A DNA stretch of 64,000 nt from Babylonia areolata (GCF_041734735.1 NC_134895.1:10514927-10578926); one strand, 5' to 3'; positions 47,010 through 59,837 are shown, counted from the stretch's first letter. Numbers and translations: made by a program. Notes: a model not told the origin generated them from the letters alone.

Positions 47010-47015
47010 AATAAA
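47010..47015 (+). terminator. candidate poly(A) signal, distal
   Basis: AATAAA followed 40-60 bp later by a (TG)n tract, a plausible GU-rich downstream element. If used, the 3'UTR would be about 5.7 kb and include the minisatellite and SINE. Confidence 0.4.
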
Positions 47016-47134
47016 TTTGTTATAAATACTGACAGAGATGGGTGGCAGTGTTTCTGTGTGTGTGTGTGTGTGTGATGTTTTTGTCCTCTGGACCTCTTCA
47101 GTGACAGCCGAGCAGTTGTGATGATGATGATGAC

Positions 47135-47290
47135 AGTTGCGTAGTTGCTTTCGTTTTCTCTGCATAGGCGGATAGTAGTTTGCACAGGACAGGAATGTCA
47201 GACCCCTGCCGGAGGCTGCACTAGTTGGGTCACGGTAAGTATGTTATTTAAACATAATTTTAGATAGAAAATTTCCTTTTACATGCATTC
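47135..47290 (+). mobile_element. family E interspersed repeat
   Basis: Contains TGCATAGGCGGATAGTAGTT, CAGACCCCTGCCGGAGGCTG and GGGTCACGGTAAGTATGTTA, the closest relative of 22225-22400. Confidence 0.7.
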
Positions 47291-48720
47291 AAATTAGGAC
47301 GGCATCCAGGAGCTCTAAGCATTAACAAAAGTACACACAAACATGTATCAGTATTCCCCATTCTCTCTCACACACACACACACACAACTCGATCATCGAC
47401 AGAAAAACATTAACACTATTCCCCCTTATCCTCCTCAAACACCACACACACAATCATTGACAGAAAAACATGTAACACGGTACCGTAGAATCTCTTTCAT
47501 GCATATACACACATATTCACTGATGCTTCAGGAATTCTCAGCCCCACAGTCAAGTACATTTTCATTTTCTTTATTTGCAAAAGTAGAAAAATGTTAGTAA
47601 AGACCCTCACTCATAAAAAGCTGAATGAAAAATGAGAGCAAAAATGCAGCATGAAAAAGCACCAAAAGAAGTGTTAATACAATAAAAATAATAATAATTA
47701 AAACTAAAAGCTGATTGAGAGAGACAGTAATTTTATCATCCAATTTCTTGTGGGACATTTTCAGTAACAAGATAACACAGTATTTGAGCATTCAAAAAGA
47801 TAAGCTTGAGCACATAAACTTGAGCATGGGTTTAATTAATTCATGATCAACTGTTTCTCTTGTTAAATTAGCAGCTTCTGTTTCCTGAAGTCCATGAAAA
47901 GATTTTCTTTAATTGTACTGTTTTATTTCAAACATTTATCACAGATCCCATCCTCTGTCTACCCTGTGTCTCCCAGCTCACCACACAACTACCAAGCCCT
48001 TTCTCTCATACCTCTTTATTTATTGGGGTATTTTTGTTGTTTTTTTAATGATAACGTTCAAATGTGAAAATTCTTTAACCCCTTGACTGCTGCTGATGAA
48101 TATGCACATCACTGATGGGCATTTGCCCGAGACTGGACAGGGGTTACAGGTCAGGATGTCAGCCACCATTCTATATCTGGACTTCTTCCTTTTGGGACTG
48201 CTTTTTTTCCCCAGCAAAATCAACTGCCCCATTATTATGTAGCTGCTCAACAGGACTGAATTCAAGACAGACAATTGGATACAAAAGTACCACCCGTCAA
48301 AATATCAAAAGTAATAAATAGTAAAGAGTGGTATCTCTCTCCTTTCACAAGGTACACAATTTCAAGTCAGTGCTGCTTACGCTACCAATTCAGCTAGCAC
48401 ACAAAGTAATGTTTCTGATTTGAGTCTCCTAAAACTGTTCACTTCAGCACAAAGCACAACTCACTTCCTTTTAATTTTGATTCCTTCCAGTCCTCTGATA
48501 TTCTCAAGAAAATTTGTAAGATCTTAGAAATCCTGACATATATATTAAAACAACCTGAAAATTGTTTCAAAAATGCTACAAACCCTGTGACATGCCCAAA
48601 CCTTGATATGTATACCATTACTCATTCATAAATATGTCTGTAAGATAGTTATTTAAAAGAGCTCCATTTTAGAAAATAAATTGTAAAGTGGGACAGTGTT
48701 GGCTTGTTTTGAACACACAG
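47291..48720. other. intergenic, nothing recognised
   Basis: About 1.4 kb AT-rich DNA. A TTTAACCCCTTGACTGCTGC segment near 48075 resembles 10064 and may be a repeat end. No coding sequence. Confidence 0.5.
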
Positions 48721-49090
48721 CTGAAGATTTGGAGAAACATCACATGTACACAATAGCAAAGTAAACAAAATGATTTTGATAAATATTGTGTGCAGATGAT
48801 GGCAAAGGAAAAACAAGCTTGACAAACATTGGGTGCACATGACAGCAAAGTAAACAAAATGATTTTGATGAACATTGTATGCACATGACAGCATTATCAG
48901 CCAGATTATTTTTAATGAACATTGTGTACTCATCAGCATGACGGTTTTGATGAACATTGTATGCAAATGACAGCATAGTCAGCATGATTTTGATGAACAT
49001 TGTATGCATGAACATTTTATGCAAATGACAGCATAGTCAGCCTGATGATTTTGATTTATATTGTATGCACATGATAGCATTGTCAGCATT
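48721..49090. repeat. minisatellite, ~55-70-bp unit
   Basis: Seven or so copies of AATGATTTTGATGAACATTG and TATGCACATGACAGCATAGT with variable spacing. AT-rich and moderately diverged. Confidence 0.8.
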
Positions 49091-50040
49091 ACAGGATACA
49101 TCCTGGAAAAAAAACAAACTGTAATGACAAACAAGTAAGTCACATCCTGCTCAGAAGAGATCGACCAGACAACAGTGATGATACTGCATAGTATTCAACA
49201 AAGTATTCTGATACCCACTGCAAATATCAGGGCTGACGACCACAGTTCTTGTACAACCAGCGAAATGAAACCCTCATGTTGTCAATCTTCATTTGTACCT
49301 GGCAAAGCTTTCTGCTACGAAGCCCCTCTTGCAAGCTCAAACATGCTGAGGTTCTAAAGATTCAACACATGCAAAACTGGTAACAGTTTACAAGATGTCT
49401 CGCGTTAGCGCTAATGAAACCAGTCAATTATTGCCAAGCACAGCATTTTCACTAAAAAAAAAAAAAAAGCAGTCTGAAAGAAAGCACATGCTCCAAATGA
49501 ACTCACTTTCCTGCATCAATGAGATAGTCCCCTCATGTCGTTCATAATCTGACCTTTCAGCCATCAACGAACTTCTCCATCTTCATGGTAAATTCTGTGC
49601 AAACATGATAGACAAGAGCAGATAAAACAAAATGTCACTACATCCTACCAAGACCAGTCATCATCAGTGTTTCACTTAAAATCATCCATCTATGGCAACT
49701 GATTGAATGTAGAATTATCAAATAAAAGGAAAAAAAAGTGTAATGTAAGATTCTAAAGAGGCGTTAATTTGTCTTTATCTCTACATCTCTTAAATATGTG
49801 TATGCATGTTTCTGTATCCTTATGTCTCTGTGTATCAATATTTCTGTATGTGTCTGTCTCTACATGTTTCTGTTCAAGCCTCTTAATGTGTTTGTCTGAG
49901 GAACTTACTGATTTAACATATTGCATAGACATATTGCATAACATACTGCATAAACACAGAGCTAACTTTTAAGACGTTGCATCTGAATGAACTGATACAT
50001 GTTCATGTCTGCATGTGTTTATGTCTCTGTACATGTGTTT
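49091..50040. other. intergenic, nothing recognised
   Basis: No coding or repeat signal apart from short A-runs and GTCT-rich words at 49770-49880 leading into the next array. Confidence 0.5.
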
Positions 50041-50560
50041 ATAGTGTCTATATACAGAATGTCTGTACGTCTTTGTGTCTGAAGTGTCTATTTACAGTGT
50101 CTGTACATGTCTTTGTAGTGTCTTTGTACAGAATGTCTGTACATGTCTTTGTAGTGTCTTTGTACAGAATGTCTGTACATGTCTTTGTAGTGTCTATGTA
50201 CAGAATGTCTGTACTTGTCTTTATAGTGTCTATGTACAGAATGTCTGTACTTGTCTTTGTAGTGTCTATTTACAGAATTTCTGTACATGTCTTTGTAGTG
50301 TCTATGTACAGAATGTCTGTACATGTCTTTGTAGTGTCTATGTACAGAATGTCTGTACATGTCTTTGTAGTGTCTTTGTACAGAATGTCTGTATTTGTCT
50401 TTGTAGTGTCTATGTACAGAATGTCTGTACATGTCTAAATATCTGTAGCGTCCATGTCTGCACATACGTATATGTCTCAATGGCACCTATGCATAGAATG
50501 TCTCTACATGTCTTTGAGTCTGTAGCATCTATGTACAGAATGTCCATACATATCTTTTTG
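50041..50560. repeat. minisatellite, 36-bp unit
   Basis: Core 50085-50440 holds ten copies of TGTCTATGTACAGAATGTCT plus GTACATGTCTTTGTAG, period exactly 36, so all frames are periodic with a 12-residue repeat. Degenerate copies extend to about 50640. It lies just 3' of the minus-strand gene end and may be in its 3'UTR. Confidence 0.92.
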
Positions 50561-50798
50561 TCAGCAGCATCTATGTCTCTGCACATGCATATATATTTAC
50601 ACGTTCTCTATGGTACCTATGCACAGAACGTCTGCACATGTCTATGTTGGTGCATACATCTACACCTCTGTAGCACCTCCATGTCTGTGAGACAGTGCTA
50701 ACCCCTCTAAGCCCTTTCAAGCCAGAGTTGACCGGTGTAGCAACCTGTTTGTCCCCCCACCCCCGCCGCTGATTTCCACCCCCGGGGTCAAAATCCAC

Positions 50799-51155
50799 CT
50801 AGCTCAGACTGCGCAGATTGTGCTGGCCGCAGTGGCAGGGGGGCGCCTTGGAGCCGAACTGACGACAGCACGGCCAGTACCGATGCTGGGAGGCGGAGCT
50901 AGAGAACGCCTGAGCCGTTCTGGCATGCAGCTCACTTGCAGCTTTCGGGTGGTACTGGCAGAGGGAGCTGAGTGCATCCTCCGCGCTTGTGAACGCCTGT
51001 CTGCAGTTGCCACACTCGTGTGTCGCTGTCCGCGACATGGTGAACCGGCCACGCTTGATCCCGGGGCGAGGCAGGGAGCGCTGGCTGTCACGTTCACGCT
51101 GCGCCTGCTCCAGCTGCCGCTCCAGGTCCCGGATCTGGTCGTCCCTGGCGGCAAT
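50799..51155 (-). CDS. unrecognised coiled-coil protein, exon 3 with CHORD-like Cys/His domain
   Basis: Last exon, 118 codons plus stop (protein residues 228-345). It continues the helix of exon 2 with IAARDDQIRDLERQLEQAQR, heptad-like and charged, then a basic linker. The C-terminal Cys/His array runs CGNC (275-278), CQYHP (293-297), WPCC (321-324), CHCGQH (334-339), then N. The order C..C, C-x2-H with YHP, W-x-CC, and C..G.HN resembles the CHORD zinc-binding module, but spacing differs (26 residues between H and CC against about 14). I therefore call it CHORD-like, by inference. Acceptor CCCACCAG|ATT; phase 0. GC-rich, unlike flanking DNA. I do not recognise the gene. Confidence 0.8.
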   Translation of the reverse strand: MAARDDQIRDLERQLEQAQRERDSQRSLPRPGIKRGRFTMSRTATHECGNCRQAFTSAEDALSSLCQYHPKAASELHARTAQAFSSSASQHRYWPCCRQFGSKAPPCHCGQHNLRSLS

Positions 51156-51194
51156 CTGGTGGGCATGGCAACGGGATGGTTCACACACATGTGT

Positions 51195-51286
51195 CGAATA
51201 ATATGTTGTGTATAATGTGTTTTGTAAAACGCCTAAAGCAGTATCGTGAATAGAGTGCTATTCAGTATTGAAAAGTAGTAGTAGTA

Positions 51287-51317
<31 letters not shown>

Positions 51318-51335
51318 CAATATCATTATTATTAC
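51195..51335 (+). mobile_element. non-LTR element 3'-tail fragment with (ATT)n
   Basis: TTGTAAAACGCCTAAAGCAG, GAATAGAGTGCTATTCAGTA then (ATT)n looks like the common mollusc LINE/SINE tail (GTAAAGCGCCTAGAGCA type). Confidence 0.5.
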
Positions 51336-51383
51336 AATTTCAATGGGTCTCCTAATCCCCTTCTGTATCCCAAACAAGTTCTT

Positions 51384-51753
<370 letters not shown>

Positions 51754-51929
51754 CCCCCCTATGTATACAGAGAAGTGACACAGACAAGGTTTCAAAACAG
51801 TGCAAACTAAGATCCCATCACTATCCCTCACATAAACAATAAAACATGAAAGATAACACTTCTTCTACAAAAAAAAAAAAAAATGCTTCTTTATCTATCC
51901 AATGTGATTGTCAGCACCGCTACTGTCCA

Positions 51930-52345
51930 AAAATGGAGTGATGACCTGGTAGTGTAACATGTCTGCCTAGGAAGCAACAGAATCTGAGCACACTGGTTCG
52001 AATCCCACACTCATCAGTACTGTCTCCCCCTTCCCCTAGACCTTGAGTGGTGGTCTGGATGCTAGTCATTCAGACAATAAACTGAGATCCAGACTGTAGC
52101 TTGTGCTTACTGCACATAAAAAGAAAGAACCCACGGCAACAGAAGGGCTGTCCCTGGCAAAATTTAGTAGATAAATCCACTATGACAGGAAAACAAATGT
52201 ACTTGAAACGTTTAAAAGGCAGGAAAAAAAGGGGGGTTGGGGTGGCGCTACGCTGTAACCACACACACTCTCCCTGCAGACAGTAGCCTGAATTTCACAT
52301 AGAGAAATCTGTTGTGACAAAGAGTAATACAATCCAATCCTACCC
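51930..52345 (+). mobile_element. tRNA-headed SINE, family A
   Basis: Head GACCTGGTAGTGTAACATGT with box B CTGGTTCGAATCCCACAC, then CTTGAGTGGTGGTCTGGATG, AGAACCCACGGCAACAGAAG and GGCAAAATTTAGTAG. It ends CATAGAGAAATCTGTTGTGA followed by AATACAATCC, the first units of the long pentamer array. Confidence 0.85.
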
Positions 52346-53363
52346 AATACAATACAGTCCAATCCAATCTAATCCAATATGATACAATACAGTCCAATAC
52401 AATACAATACAGCCCAGTCCAATCGAATCCAATATAATCTAATACAACACAGTCTAATACAATACAATATAATACAGTCTAATACAATACAATACAGTCC
52501 AATACAATACGTCCAGTACAATACAGTCCAATCCAACCTAATCCAATCCAATCAAACACAGTCCAATTCAATCTAATCCAATCCAATAGTCTAATTCAAT
52601 AGTGTAATCCAATCCAATACAGTCCAATCTAATCCAATCCAACATAGTCCAGCCCAGTCTAATCCAAGCCAATACAATACAGTCCAATACAATACAGCCC
52701 AATACAACCCGATCCAATACAACCCAATCCAATCCAACCCAATACAGCCCAATACAATCCAATACAGTCCAATATAATCCAGTACAATGCAGCCCAATAT
52801 AATCCAGTACAATACAGCCCAATACAATCCAATCCAATACAGCCCAATACAATCCAGCCCAATACAACCCAACCCAATACAGCCCAATACAATCCAATCC
52901 AATACAGCCCAACCAATCCAATACAGCCCAATACAATCCAATCCAATACAGCCCAATACAATCCAATCCAATACAGCCCAACCCAATACAGCCCAATACA
53001 ATCCAACCCAATACAGCCCAATACAATCCAATACAACCCAATCCAATACAGCCCAATACAATCCAATACAACCCAATCCAATACAGCCCAATACAATCCA
53101 ACCCAATACAGCCCAATACAATCCAACCCAATACAATCCAATACAATCCAACCCAATACAGCCCAATACAATCCAACCCAATACAATCCAATCCAATACA
53201 GCCCAATACAATCCAACCCAATACAGCCCAATACAATCCAATCCAATACAACCCAATACAATCCAACCCAATTCAACCCAATCTAATACAGCCCAATACA
53301 ACCCAATCCAATACAGCCCAATACAATACAACCCAATCCAAAACAATCCAGTCCGACCCAATA
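52330..53363. repeat. pentamer array (AATAC/AATCC/AACCC), ~1 kb, seeded in a SINE tail
   Basis: Continuous pentanucleotide repeats of AATAC, AATCC, AGTCC, AGCCC and AACCC. The 5' part is simple (AATAC/AATCC); the 3' part shows higher-order units such as AATACAGCCC AATACAATCC. It begins exactly at the 3' tail of the family A SINE and stops 1-2 bp from the exon 2 donor of the minus-strand gene. The repeat has almost no stops in any frame, so long Ile/Gln/Pro- and Trp/Leu-rich frames appear on both strands. Confidence 0.95.
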
Positions 53364-53364
53364 C

Positions 53365-54045
53365 CTCATCCCTCATCCTGGCCAGGGACCGGTCCTTCTC
53401 CCTATTCGCCTCCTGCACAGCGTGGACCTCGGACAGCAGAGCGTGGTTCAACAGCTCAGCCCGCCTGCTCCTCTGCTGCTCCTCAAACCACGCTATCTGG
53501 CACTGCCCCAAGGCCTGGATCAGCACCTCGCACTTCTCCTCCGCAGGCAGGGTGGCCGACGCCAGCACCCGCTGGTCGCTCCAGACGGCAGTGGCAGCGG
53601 CGCCAGTGTAACCGCTGGTGACCTCCCCTTGTCCTTCCTCCTCCCCTTCCACCTCCACCTGCCTCCTCCACAGTTGTGACGGATGCCCCGCTCTCCCTCC
53701 ATCCTCCATCTCGGGGGGAACCCCCACCCGCATTCTGAAGTCGGAAGGCACAATCTGGCCGTAGAGCGGTTGTGGCGGAACTGATCCCGCACTGCGGCCA
53801 TTCTCCAAGGCCTCATCGCCCTGTGTGTCTCGTAACTGGCTCTCTTGCGGGGTGGAGGTCTGCTGCTGGCGATGACGCAGCTCGTAGGTGTCAATCAGGG
53901 CGTAGGCCTGCTGTAGTCGCAGTGCCATCTCTTCACGGCTGATGCCGACATAGTCGACCCCTGCAGAAGCATGAGGGGGCGCTGTGGTGGGTCTGGGGAT
54001 GGTGGGAGGGGTGACTGTGAAGGCTCCGCCTGTCTGAGCCCACAT
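53365..54045 (-). CDS. unrecognised coiled-coil protein, exon 2 (residues 1-227)
   Basis: 227 codons from ATG at 54045-54043, reading MWAQTGGAFTVTPPTIPRPT. There is a Pro/Thr-rich start, a helical segment with YVGISREEMALRLQQAYALI, a Gln/Thr-rich and acidic middle, then a long charged helix with AWFEEQQRSRRAELLNHALL ending ARMRDE. The donor GAG|GTATTG joins phase 0 to exon 3, continuing the helix. The start is supported because, reading back through the acceptor (CATCTTTCCAG at 54053) into exon 1, the frame meets a TGA without another ATG. No signal peptide or membrane segment. The total protein would be 345 residues, probably cytosolic or nuclear. Function unknown. Confidence 0.8.
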
Positions 54046-54052
54046 CGGATCC
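54046..54052 (-). other. 5'UTR part of exon 2, minus-strand gene
   Basis: Seven bases between the acceptor AG (54053-54054) and the start codon. Confidence 0.65.
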
Positions 54053-54324
54053 CTGGAAAGATGAACAACAGTGATTGTGGTTAAAGATACTGTAAGATCC
54101 TCCACCTCTCTCTCTCACACACGCACACATACACACACCTAAGTGGAGTAGTTGAGTGGTGGCATCGTCTTCACTGGTGTCCCAACGGCATCAGCGGAAG
54201 TCAAGGGATAAATGATATGTAACAGGTACTATAAGATTTGAACTTGTAAACATGCACATAATACATGTTTGCAGTGCATCCAAAAGACACATACACCAAT
54301 GCGTGTAAGAACTGACGCATGAAG

Positions 54325-54355
<31 letters not shown>

Positions 54356-54574
54356 TCGCTTGAAACTATCCAGCCTTGCAGACTGAATGAAGAGCTTTCA
54401 AATCAATATGAGATAACTGCACACAAACGTGCCCCAAATCCTAGCAGTGAAAGGGTAAATTGTACAGGAAATATAAGACCAGAAGAACAACACAATTTGT
54501 TTGGTCAGACTCTGCAGAAAACAAACATTCCGTTCAAGATGGCAGAACCAGAGAACTGCCATTTAACACACTCT

Positions 54575-54619
54575 CTCTCTCTCTCTCTCTGTCTCTCTCA
54601 CATACACACACACACACAT

Positions 54620-54665
<46 letters not shown>
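54575..54665. repeat. (TC)n(CA)n microsatellite
   Basis: TC tract then CA tract; the flanking 54056-54570 shows only a (CA)n at 54329-54350. Confidence 0.95.
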
Positions 54666-54668
<3 letters not shown>

Positions 54669-54752
54669 ATTCCTCTTATGACATATGCAGTGTGCTAAGA
54701 AAGAAAGAAAATGACTGAGAATGTCAAAAAAAAAAGTCAAGAGCTCATTATG

Positions 54753-54810
54753 AAGTTTAGGCATTTTTGTTGTTGTTGAAGTTTAGGCATTTTTGTTGTT
54801 GTTGTTTTTT

Positions 54811-54868
<58 letters not shown>
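54753..54868. repeat. 26-bp direct duplication plus (GT)n
   Basis: GAAGTTTAGGCATTTTTGTT with a GTT tail is present twice in tandem, followed by a GT tract of about 55 bp. Confidence 0.9.
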
Positions 54869-54872
<4 letters not shown>

Positions 54873-55840
54873 CATCTATGCTGTGGTCATAAATACACAT
54901 TCAACTATACAAGCATACTTCAGGCAAATGACAAGAATATCTTATTCTTGCTGATTTATGACCGAGCTATGTTCACTTCATGACAGCACAGATTGATTTA
55001 CTGATTAAAGACATGTCTTCCGTTGTTGATAATGCTGATTCTTGCTGATTAATAATGTGTTTTCAGTTTACTATAACACTCATCATGGCTAATCAAAAAC
55101 AAATAAATAAACAAAATATTAAGTCTAATCACTGTACAACACTCCCATATCAGTCACTGACATTTAACCTGGAAACGGTTTTAAATCTATCACAACTGAG
55201 GCCAGCATCAATAATAAGTCACTGTCAGGTTACATTTTATTTATTCATCTATCTATCTATCTATCTGTTGCTGACCGTTCTTGTTCAGATTTCGTCTGAA
55301 AATCCTGGTGCTTTCCAACTCCTGAAGTTCAAGGAAACATTGGTGACAACTGGGTGTGAACAATACTTGTCTCTAGGCTAGTCAATGGCTTAATCTTTTC
55401 TCTCTCTCTCTCTCAGCACACACTTCATCACAACTGATGCGTGTTTCATACAGGTCTACATTTACACAGAACCTTATTTTTCAAATGCTGAGTCCAGAAA
55501 AATCTATCACACCAACACTTACACAGAAACTATTTGAATTGCTGAGTCCAGGAAGATGTATCAGAACCTATTCCAGTTGCTGAGTCAAAAAAAATAAAAA
55601 TTAAAAAATTAAAAAATCTGTACCTGCTAACGAAGCATTATGACTTGTCTGACATGGATCACATGATCAACAATGACACTTATGACAGGTCTGCATGATG
55701 TGAGACCTTCATAACTACTTAACCTCCTGGTTTGATAAGAAAACAGTTCATGTGATTGATTTCTTCTTCTTCTTTTTTTTCTTTCTTTTTTTTCCTCACC
55801 ATTGATGACTTCCGTGAGTGTGAACTGGCATTCGAATAGC
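54869..55840. other. intron 1 DNA, nothing recognised
   Basis: AT-rich. Holds a (ATCT)n tetranucleotide at about 55245-55267 and three TGAGTCCAGRAA-type short repeats at 55488-55590. No coding signal. Confidence 0.5.
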
Positions 55841-55922
55841 ATGGTTTTTAATAAGTGACTAGCAGGTTACTGACATCAAAAATGGTTTTTAATAAGTGAC
55901 TAGCAGGTTACTGACATCAAAA
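55841..55922. repeat. perfect 41-bp tandem duplication
   Basis: ATGGTTTTTAATAAGTGACT, AGCAGGTTACTGACATCAAA then A, twice without mismatch. A recent event. Confidence 0.95.
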
Positions 55923-55977
55923 ATGAAATGACTGATTGTTGCAACATTCAATGTTCAGTTTTGATTAATAACTTATC

Positions 55978-55983
<6 letters not shown>

Positions 55984-56071
<88 letters not shown>

Positions 56072-56191
56072 TTTTTCTTCTTTTTTTTCCTTCTTTTTAA
56101 TTCTTTTTTTTTTTTCATTGATGGCTTGATGTAAAAAAGCAATTGTTGCTTATTCAATTTACCATCATGAAATAAAATCTTGACTTCACTT

Positions 56192-56259
<68 letters not shown>

Positions 56260-56260
56260 A
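55984..56260. repeat. (CA)n(TC)n, tail repeat, (CA)n(GA)n compound
   Basis: CA/TC tracts, a T-rich stretch, then the GATGTAAAAAAGCAATTGTT...ATAAAATCTTGAC core (56125-56187), then CA/GA tracts. Same architecture as 18377-18575. Confidence 0.85.
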
Positions 56261-56608
56261 ATATACATGTAAACTTTGTAAAACACGCAGTACTCTCCCC
56301 TCAAGCCCACACCCCTACCCCAGGGAGGTGAGTGGAGGACAAAGAAAGGGGGGTGGGGGGGGTAACTGATATGAACTGATTCATCATGGGTACAGATGGT
56401 TGTATCAGAACTGATATGAACTGATTTATCATTCATCAGCATGCTTGCTTATACTGGTATGCTGCAAAACTGGGAAGGCAATGTCTAGTCATTTACTTCC
56501 TTTTCTGATGCAATGTGTAAGTAACAGGTATGGACACAATTTTCCTCAAGACTCTATCTGGCTCTCTTTGCTGAAGGCTCTCTTTGCTGAAGGCATTATA
56601 AAATGTGT

Positions 56609-56650
<42 letters not shown>

Positions 56651-58379
56651 TCTCTGCACCCACCCCACCCCCCTCCTCTCAGTCTATCTCTTGTTCATGT
56701 GATTTTTAAAACTGATGATGTTTTTTGGGAGAAGAGGGGGTTGTTTTTGTTTTAAGTTTGTCTCCTTTGAATGCCACATAATTTCTGGCACTACTGTCAG
56801 CCTTCATCTTTTCAGTTTGTTTCAAGGATGCATCAAAGGCTGTAGAATGATCTGTATAATGCTACACCCTATCTGCAGGAGGAGAAAAAAAAAGAGTAGG
56901 TGAAGGGATGGGGGGTGGGGGTGGGGGGTAGTAGATCTCTGTCATGAGCTATGGACTGTACACATCATTTCTGGTGCAGCATTCAGCTTCAGTCTTTGTC
57001 AAAGAGAGCTATGGTACTGTGACTGTGTGACCATTCGTTCCAGAAATCACACCAACTGTTTCAAACAGCCGGTAATGATAAATCTAAGCAACAGCTTTTG
57101 TGAGAGTGATAATGAATTCTTATTGATCCTGTGATTTTTGGTAGGGCCCACAGTTAGTTAGCATTGTGTATTCTTTAGTAAAATCATGTTGATCCTTCGA
57201 TTTTTTTCCCCCCTTCTTTTTTTTCTTTTTCCACATTTGTGTAATTTGTGTTTTGACACTTTTTGTTTATTGAAAATTGATATATTTTCTTGTCTATGAA
57301 TGTCCCTCCTGTGGCAGCTGGGGGGAGGTGAAATTAACAATTCTTTTCTTGTCTTTTCATTTTTCTCTGGTTTTGTTGCTCAAAATTATCACAAGGATCT
57401 ACAGAGGCTGCCATACTATGACAAGGGAGACAAAAATAAAGCAGACGGTCGACAAGGAAGGAATACATGTCTGACCTGTACAATACTGCGCAGAACAAGA
57501 ATAATGCGCAGTACAGCACAGCCGACACGAGCACGCGACACCAACCAACCCATGTTCATGCGAAAACTGTATTACACCCCATGGACATGGTTAGGCCACT
57601 TCTACAAGCTGGTAGTTGTAGTGGTGGTGGTAGTAGTGGCAGTGGTAGTATCATTGTTGTTATTATTATTATTACTGTTGTGGTTATCATTATTATTGTT
57701 ATTATCATTATTATTATTATTATTACTATTATTGATATTGTTATTGTTGCTGCCATTATTTATTTATTTGATTATTCATCTATGTTATAAACTCTCCTTG
57801 ATTTTGGGGCTTATTTACTATTGTAACCTACTTGTTTATATTTGAAGGTCGTTTTACATGTTTTTAGTAATTTTTTATAACGAGTGAGAAATGGAGGCTG
57901 ATGGCGGACGCATGGATATCTGATGCAGCTGAGACTGTGTGCTTCTGAGTGTATGCAAATCAGCTGAATGGCTTATGCATGTCTATATTTGTACTATATA
58001 GAATTTAACTGTGTGCCACCACACCAAACATCTCCATTTAAGGACAATAAATTATCTTGTGATCTTGACACTGTCTCCCTGCTTGGCTTAGTGTGACATG
58101 GAGTGACAGTGCACAATTCCAGTCAATGTCTCAGTGATGACCAGTTTTCAATAACAACTGCATGTGCTTTGACATCAGCAGTATGGTTAGGACTTTTAAG
58201 TCAGCAGTCTGTTTAGGTTAGAGACAGACAGACAGACAGACACAGAGAGAGGGGGTGTGGGGGGGGAGGGGAGGAAGGGAGTGAGAGATATGTAAGGGTG
58301 AGCAACCCCAAACAAGAAAACGAGACATGACTTTGCAGTCATATATACAGAGAGAGACTCTTTTAACAATTCTACCATA
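56261..58379. other. intron 1 DNA, simple repeats only
   Basis: (TC)n at 56612-56654, a G-rich run at about 56906-56932, a trinucleotide-rich (ATT/GTT)n block at 57640-57765 and AATAAA at 58049. No gene is seen. Confidence 0.5.
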
Positions 58380-58429
58380 TATATGTCTTATATGTATGTA
58401 TACATATATATACATATATAAATACAAAT

Positions 58430-59137
58430 TATGTTTAGATATATAAACAGTAAACAAAAATGTAAAAAAAGAAATAAAATGAATACAACCAAGTAAACAA
58501 TTAGGTGAAATAAACAGAAACAGAATATTTCTAAAAGTTTTAAAAACAACATGGATTAGGAAACTATACACAGGAATGCCAAAATGGAAGAACACCATCC
58601 TTATAAACTGTCCAAAAATTAACTCATTGGATCTGTACGGCTCAAGAAAGTTTATGAATACTGACAGTAATGATTTCTGGAAAGAAACTTTACAAAAAAA
58701 CAAGTAGAGTTAAAAGAAACACACGAGGTTGGACCACTCTTTTACAACAACAACTTTAAGATTGTTAACAACACAATTCACTTCAGAAACTGGACAAGCA
58801 AAAATATATTTCTGGTTAAAGATGTTGTTGATGAAAATGGGTGCTTCCTCAGTTACACATGTTTCACAGAAAATAATACAATATTCATGTAAATGATTTA
58901 GTGCATATGGGGTTGACTGGACAAAAAGTTATTTAATCACATATGAAATTCATCTTAACAACAAAACATGCAATGAAAAACTGAAAGCACTATACATAAA
59001 TATCCCACATTAAGAAAGGCTCGGAAATATATCATAACATGCTCCATGATCCAGTTTCTAAATATGACATAAAATACTCTGTTAAGTGGGAGCAAAAATT
59101 AGATGTTATTGTCAACTTGGAAACTATACCGTGAAAC

Positions 59138-59184
<47 letters not shown>

Positions 59185-59780
59185 TGTGGTTTCAAATTAG
59201 AATCTGTCATAAAATTTTAGTTACAGAGTTCTTTAAAAAATGAGTATTGTGATCAGTGACACATGTAATTTCTGTAAGAATGAGACAGACTCAGTACAAC
59301 ATTACTTATGGTTTTGCAGGTTCTCACAGTCATTTTGGAGGGATTAAGATAGCGTTTTAAAGGAAAGATGTGATAACTGCTCAAATGTTAAGTTAAACAT
59401 AGAACTAGTGGCGTAGTGCTTTCTGGAAATGATAATATTGCAAAAACAGGTGAAATATTTAATCTCATTATTCTTTTAGCAAAATACTTCATCTACAGAT
59501 GCAGAATAAATAAAATTTGACCATGTGTATGTCTTTTTTTTTTATAATGATTTTAGCATTATAAAGTATAAAGCTCACATCACAAGAGACTATTTCATTG
59601 TATAATTTTGGGCATAACATGTCACAAGAAAAGGATCATAATAAAGTAGAAAGATATGTACATTCAATGGAAATGTTAAACACGGTTTTTAATGGAAATT
59701 GGTGCCCATGTGTTAAACTTCTTGAAAACAATAACTCATAACAAATCATGGCAAAATACCAAAGTGTGCAATAGTTATAC
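58430..59780 (+). mobile_element. dead LINE fragment (L1/Tx1-type ORF2 C-terminal region)
   Basis: Plus-strand pieces SNDFWKETLQ near 58663-58695, FYNNNFKIVNNTIHFRNW-like sequence near 58725-58795 and VKDVVDENGCFLSY near 58818-58855 match the conserved C-terminal part of L1/Tx1 ORF2 proteins (PLWYN..I..N....W...GI..I.DLLD..G). A weak zinc-knuckle-like region follows near 59200-59340. Stops and shifts are frequent and a (GT)n tract sits inside at 59148-59182. Very AT-rich. Confidence 0.65.
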
Positions 59781-59837
59781 AGGTGTATTTGTAGGAATAT
59801 GTGTGTGTATATCTAAGTGTATACATAAGGCATTATT

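Noticed and set aside
50075-50701. Cys/Val-rich protein on the plus strand
   Set aside because: The 36-bp minisatellite period is a multiple of three, so frames stay open; no start context or splice partner.
52787-53611. Plus-strand PIQYSPIQSNP-type protein
   Set aside because: Translation of the pentamer array, then antisense to exon 2 of the minus-strand gene.
52591-54105. 504-residue minus-strand open frame taken as one protein
   Set aside because: Only its first 227 codons from 54045 have ordinary composition. At 53365 there is a donor GAG|GTATTG, after which the frame is pure pentamer repeat. The real protein continues at 51155.
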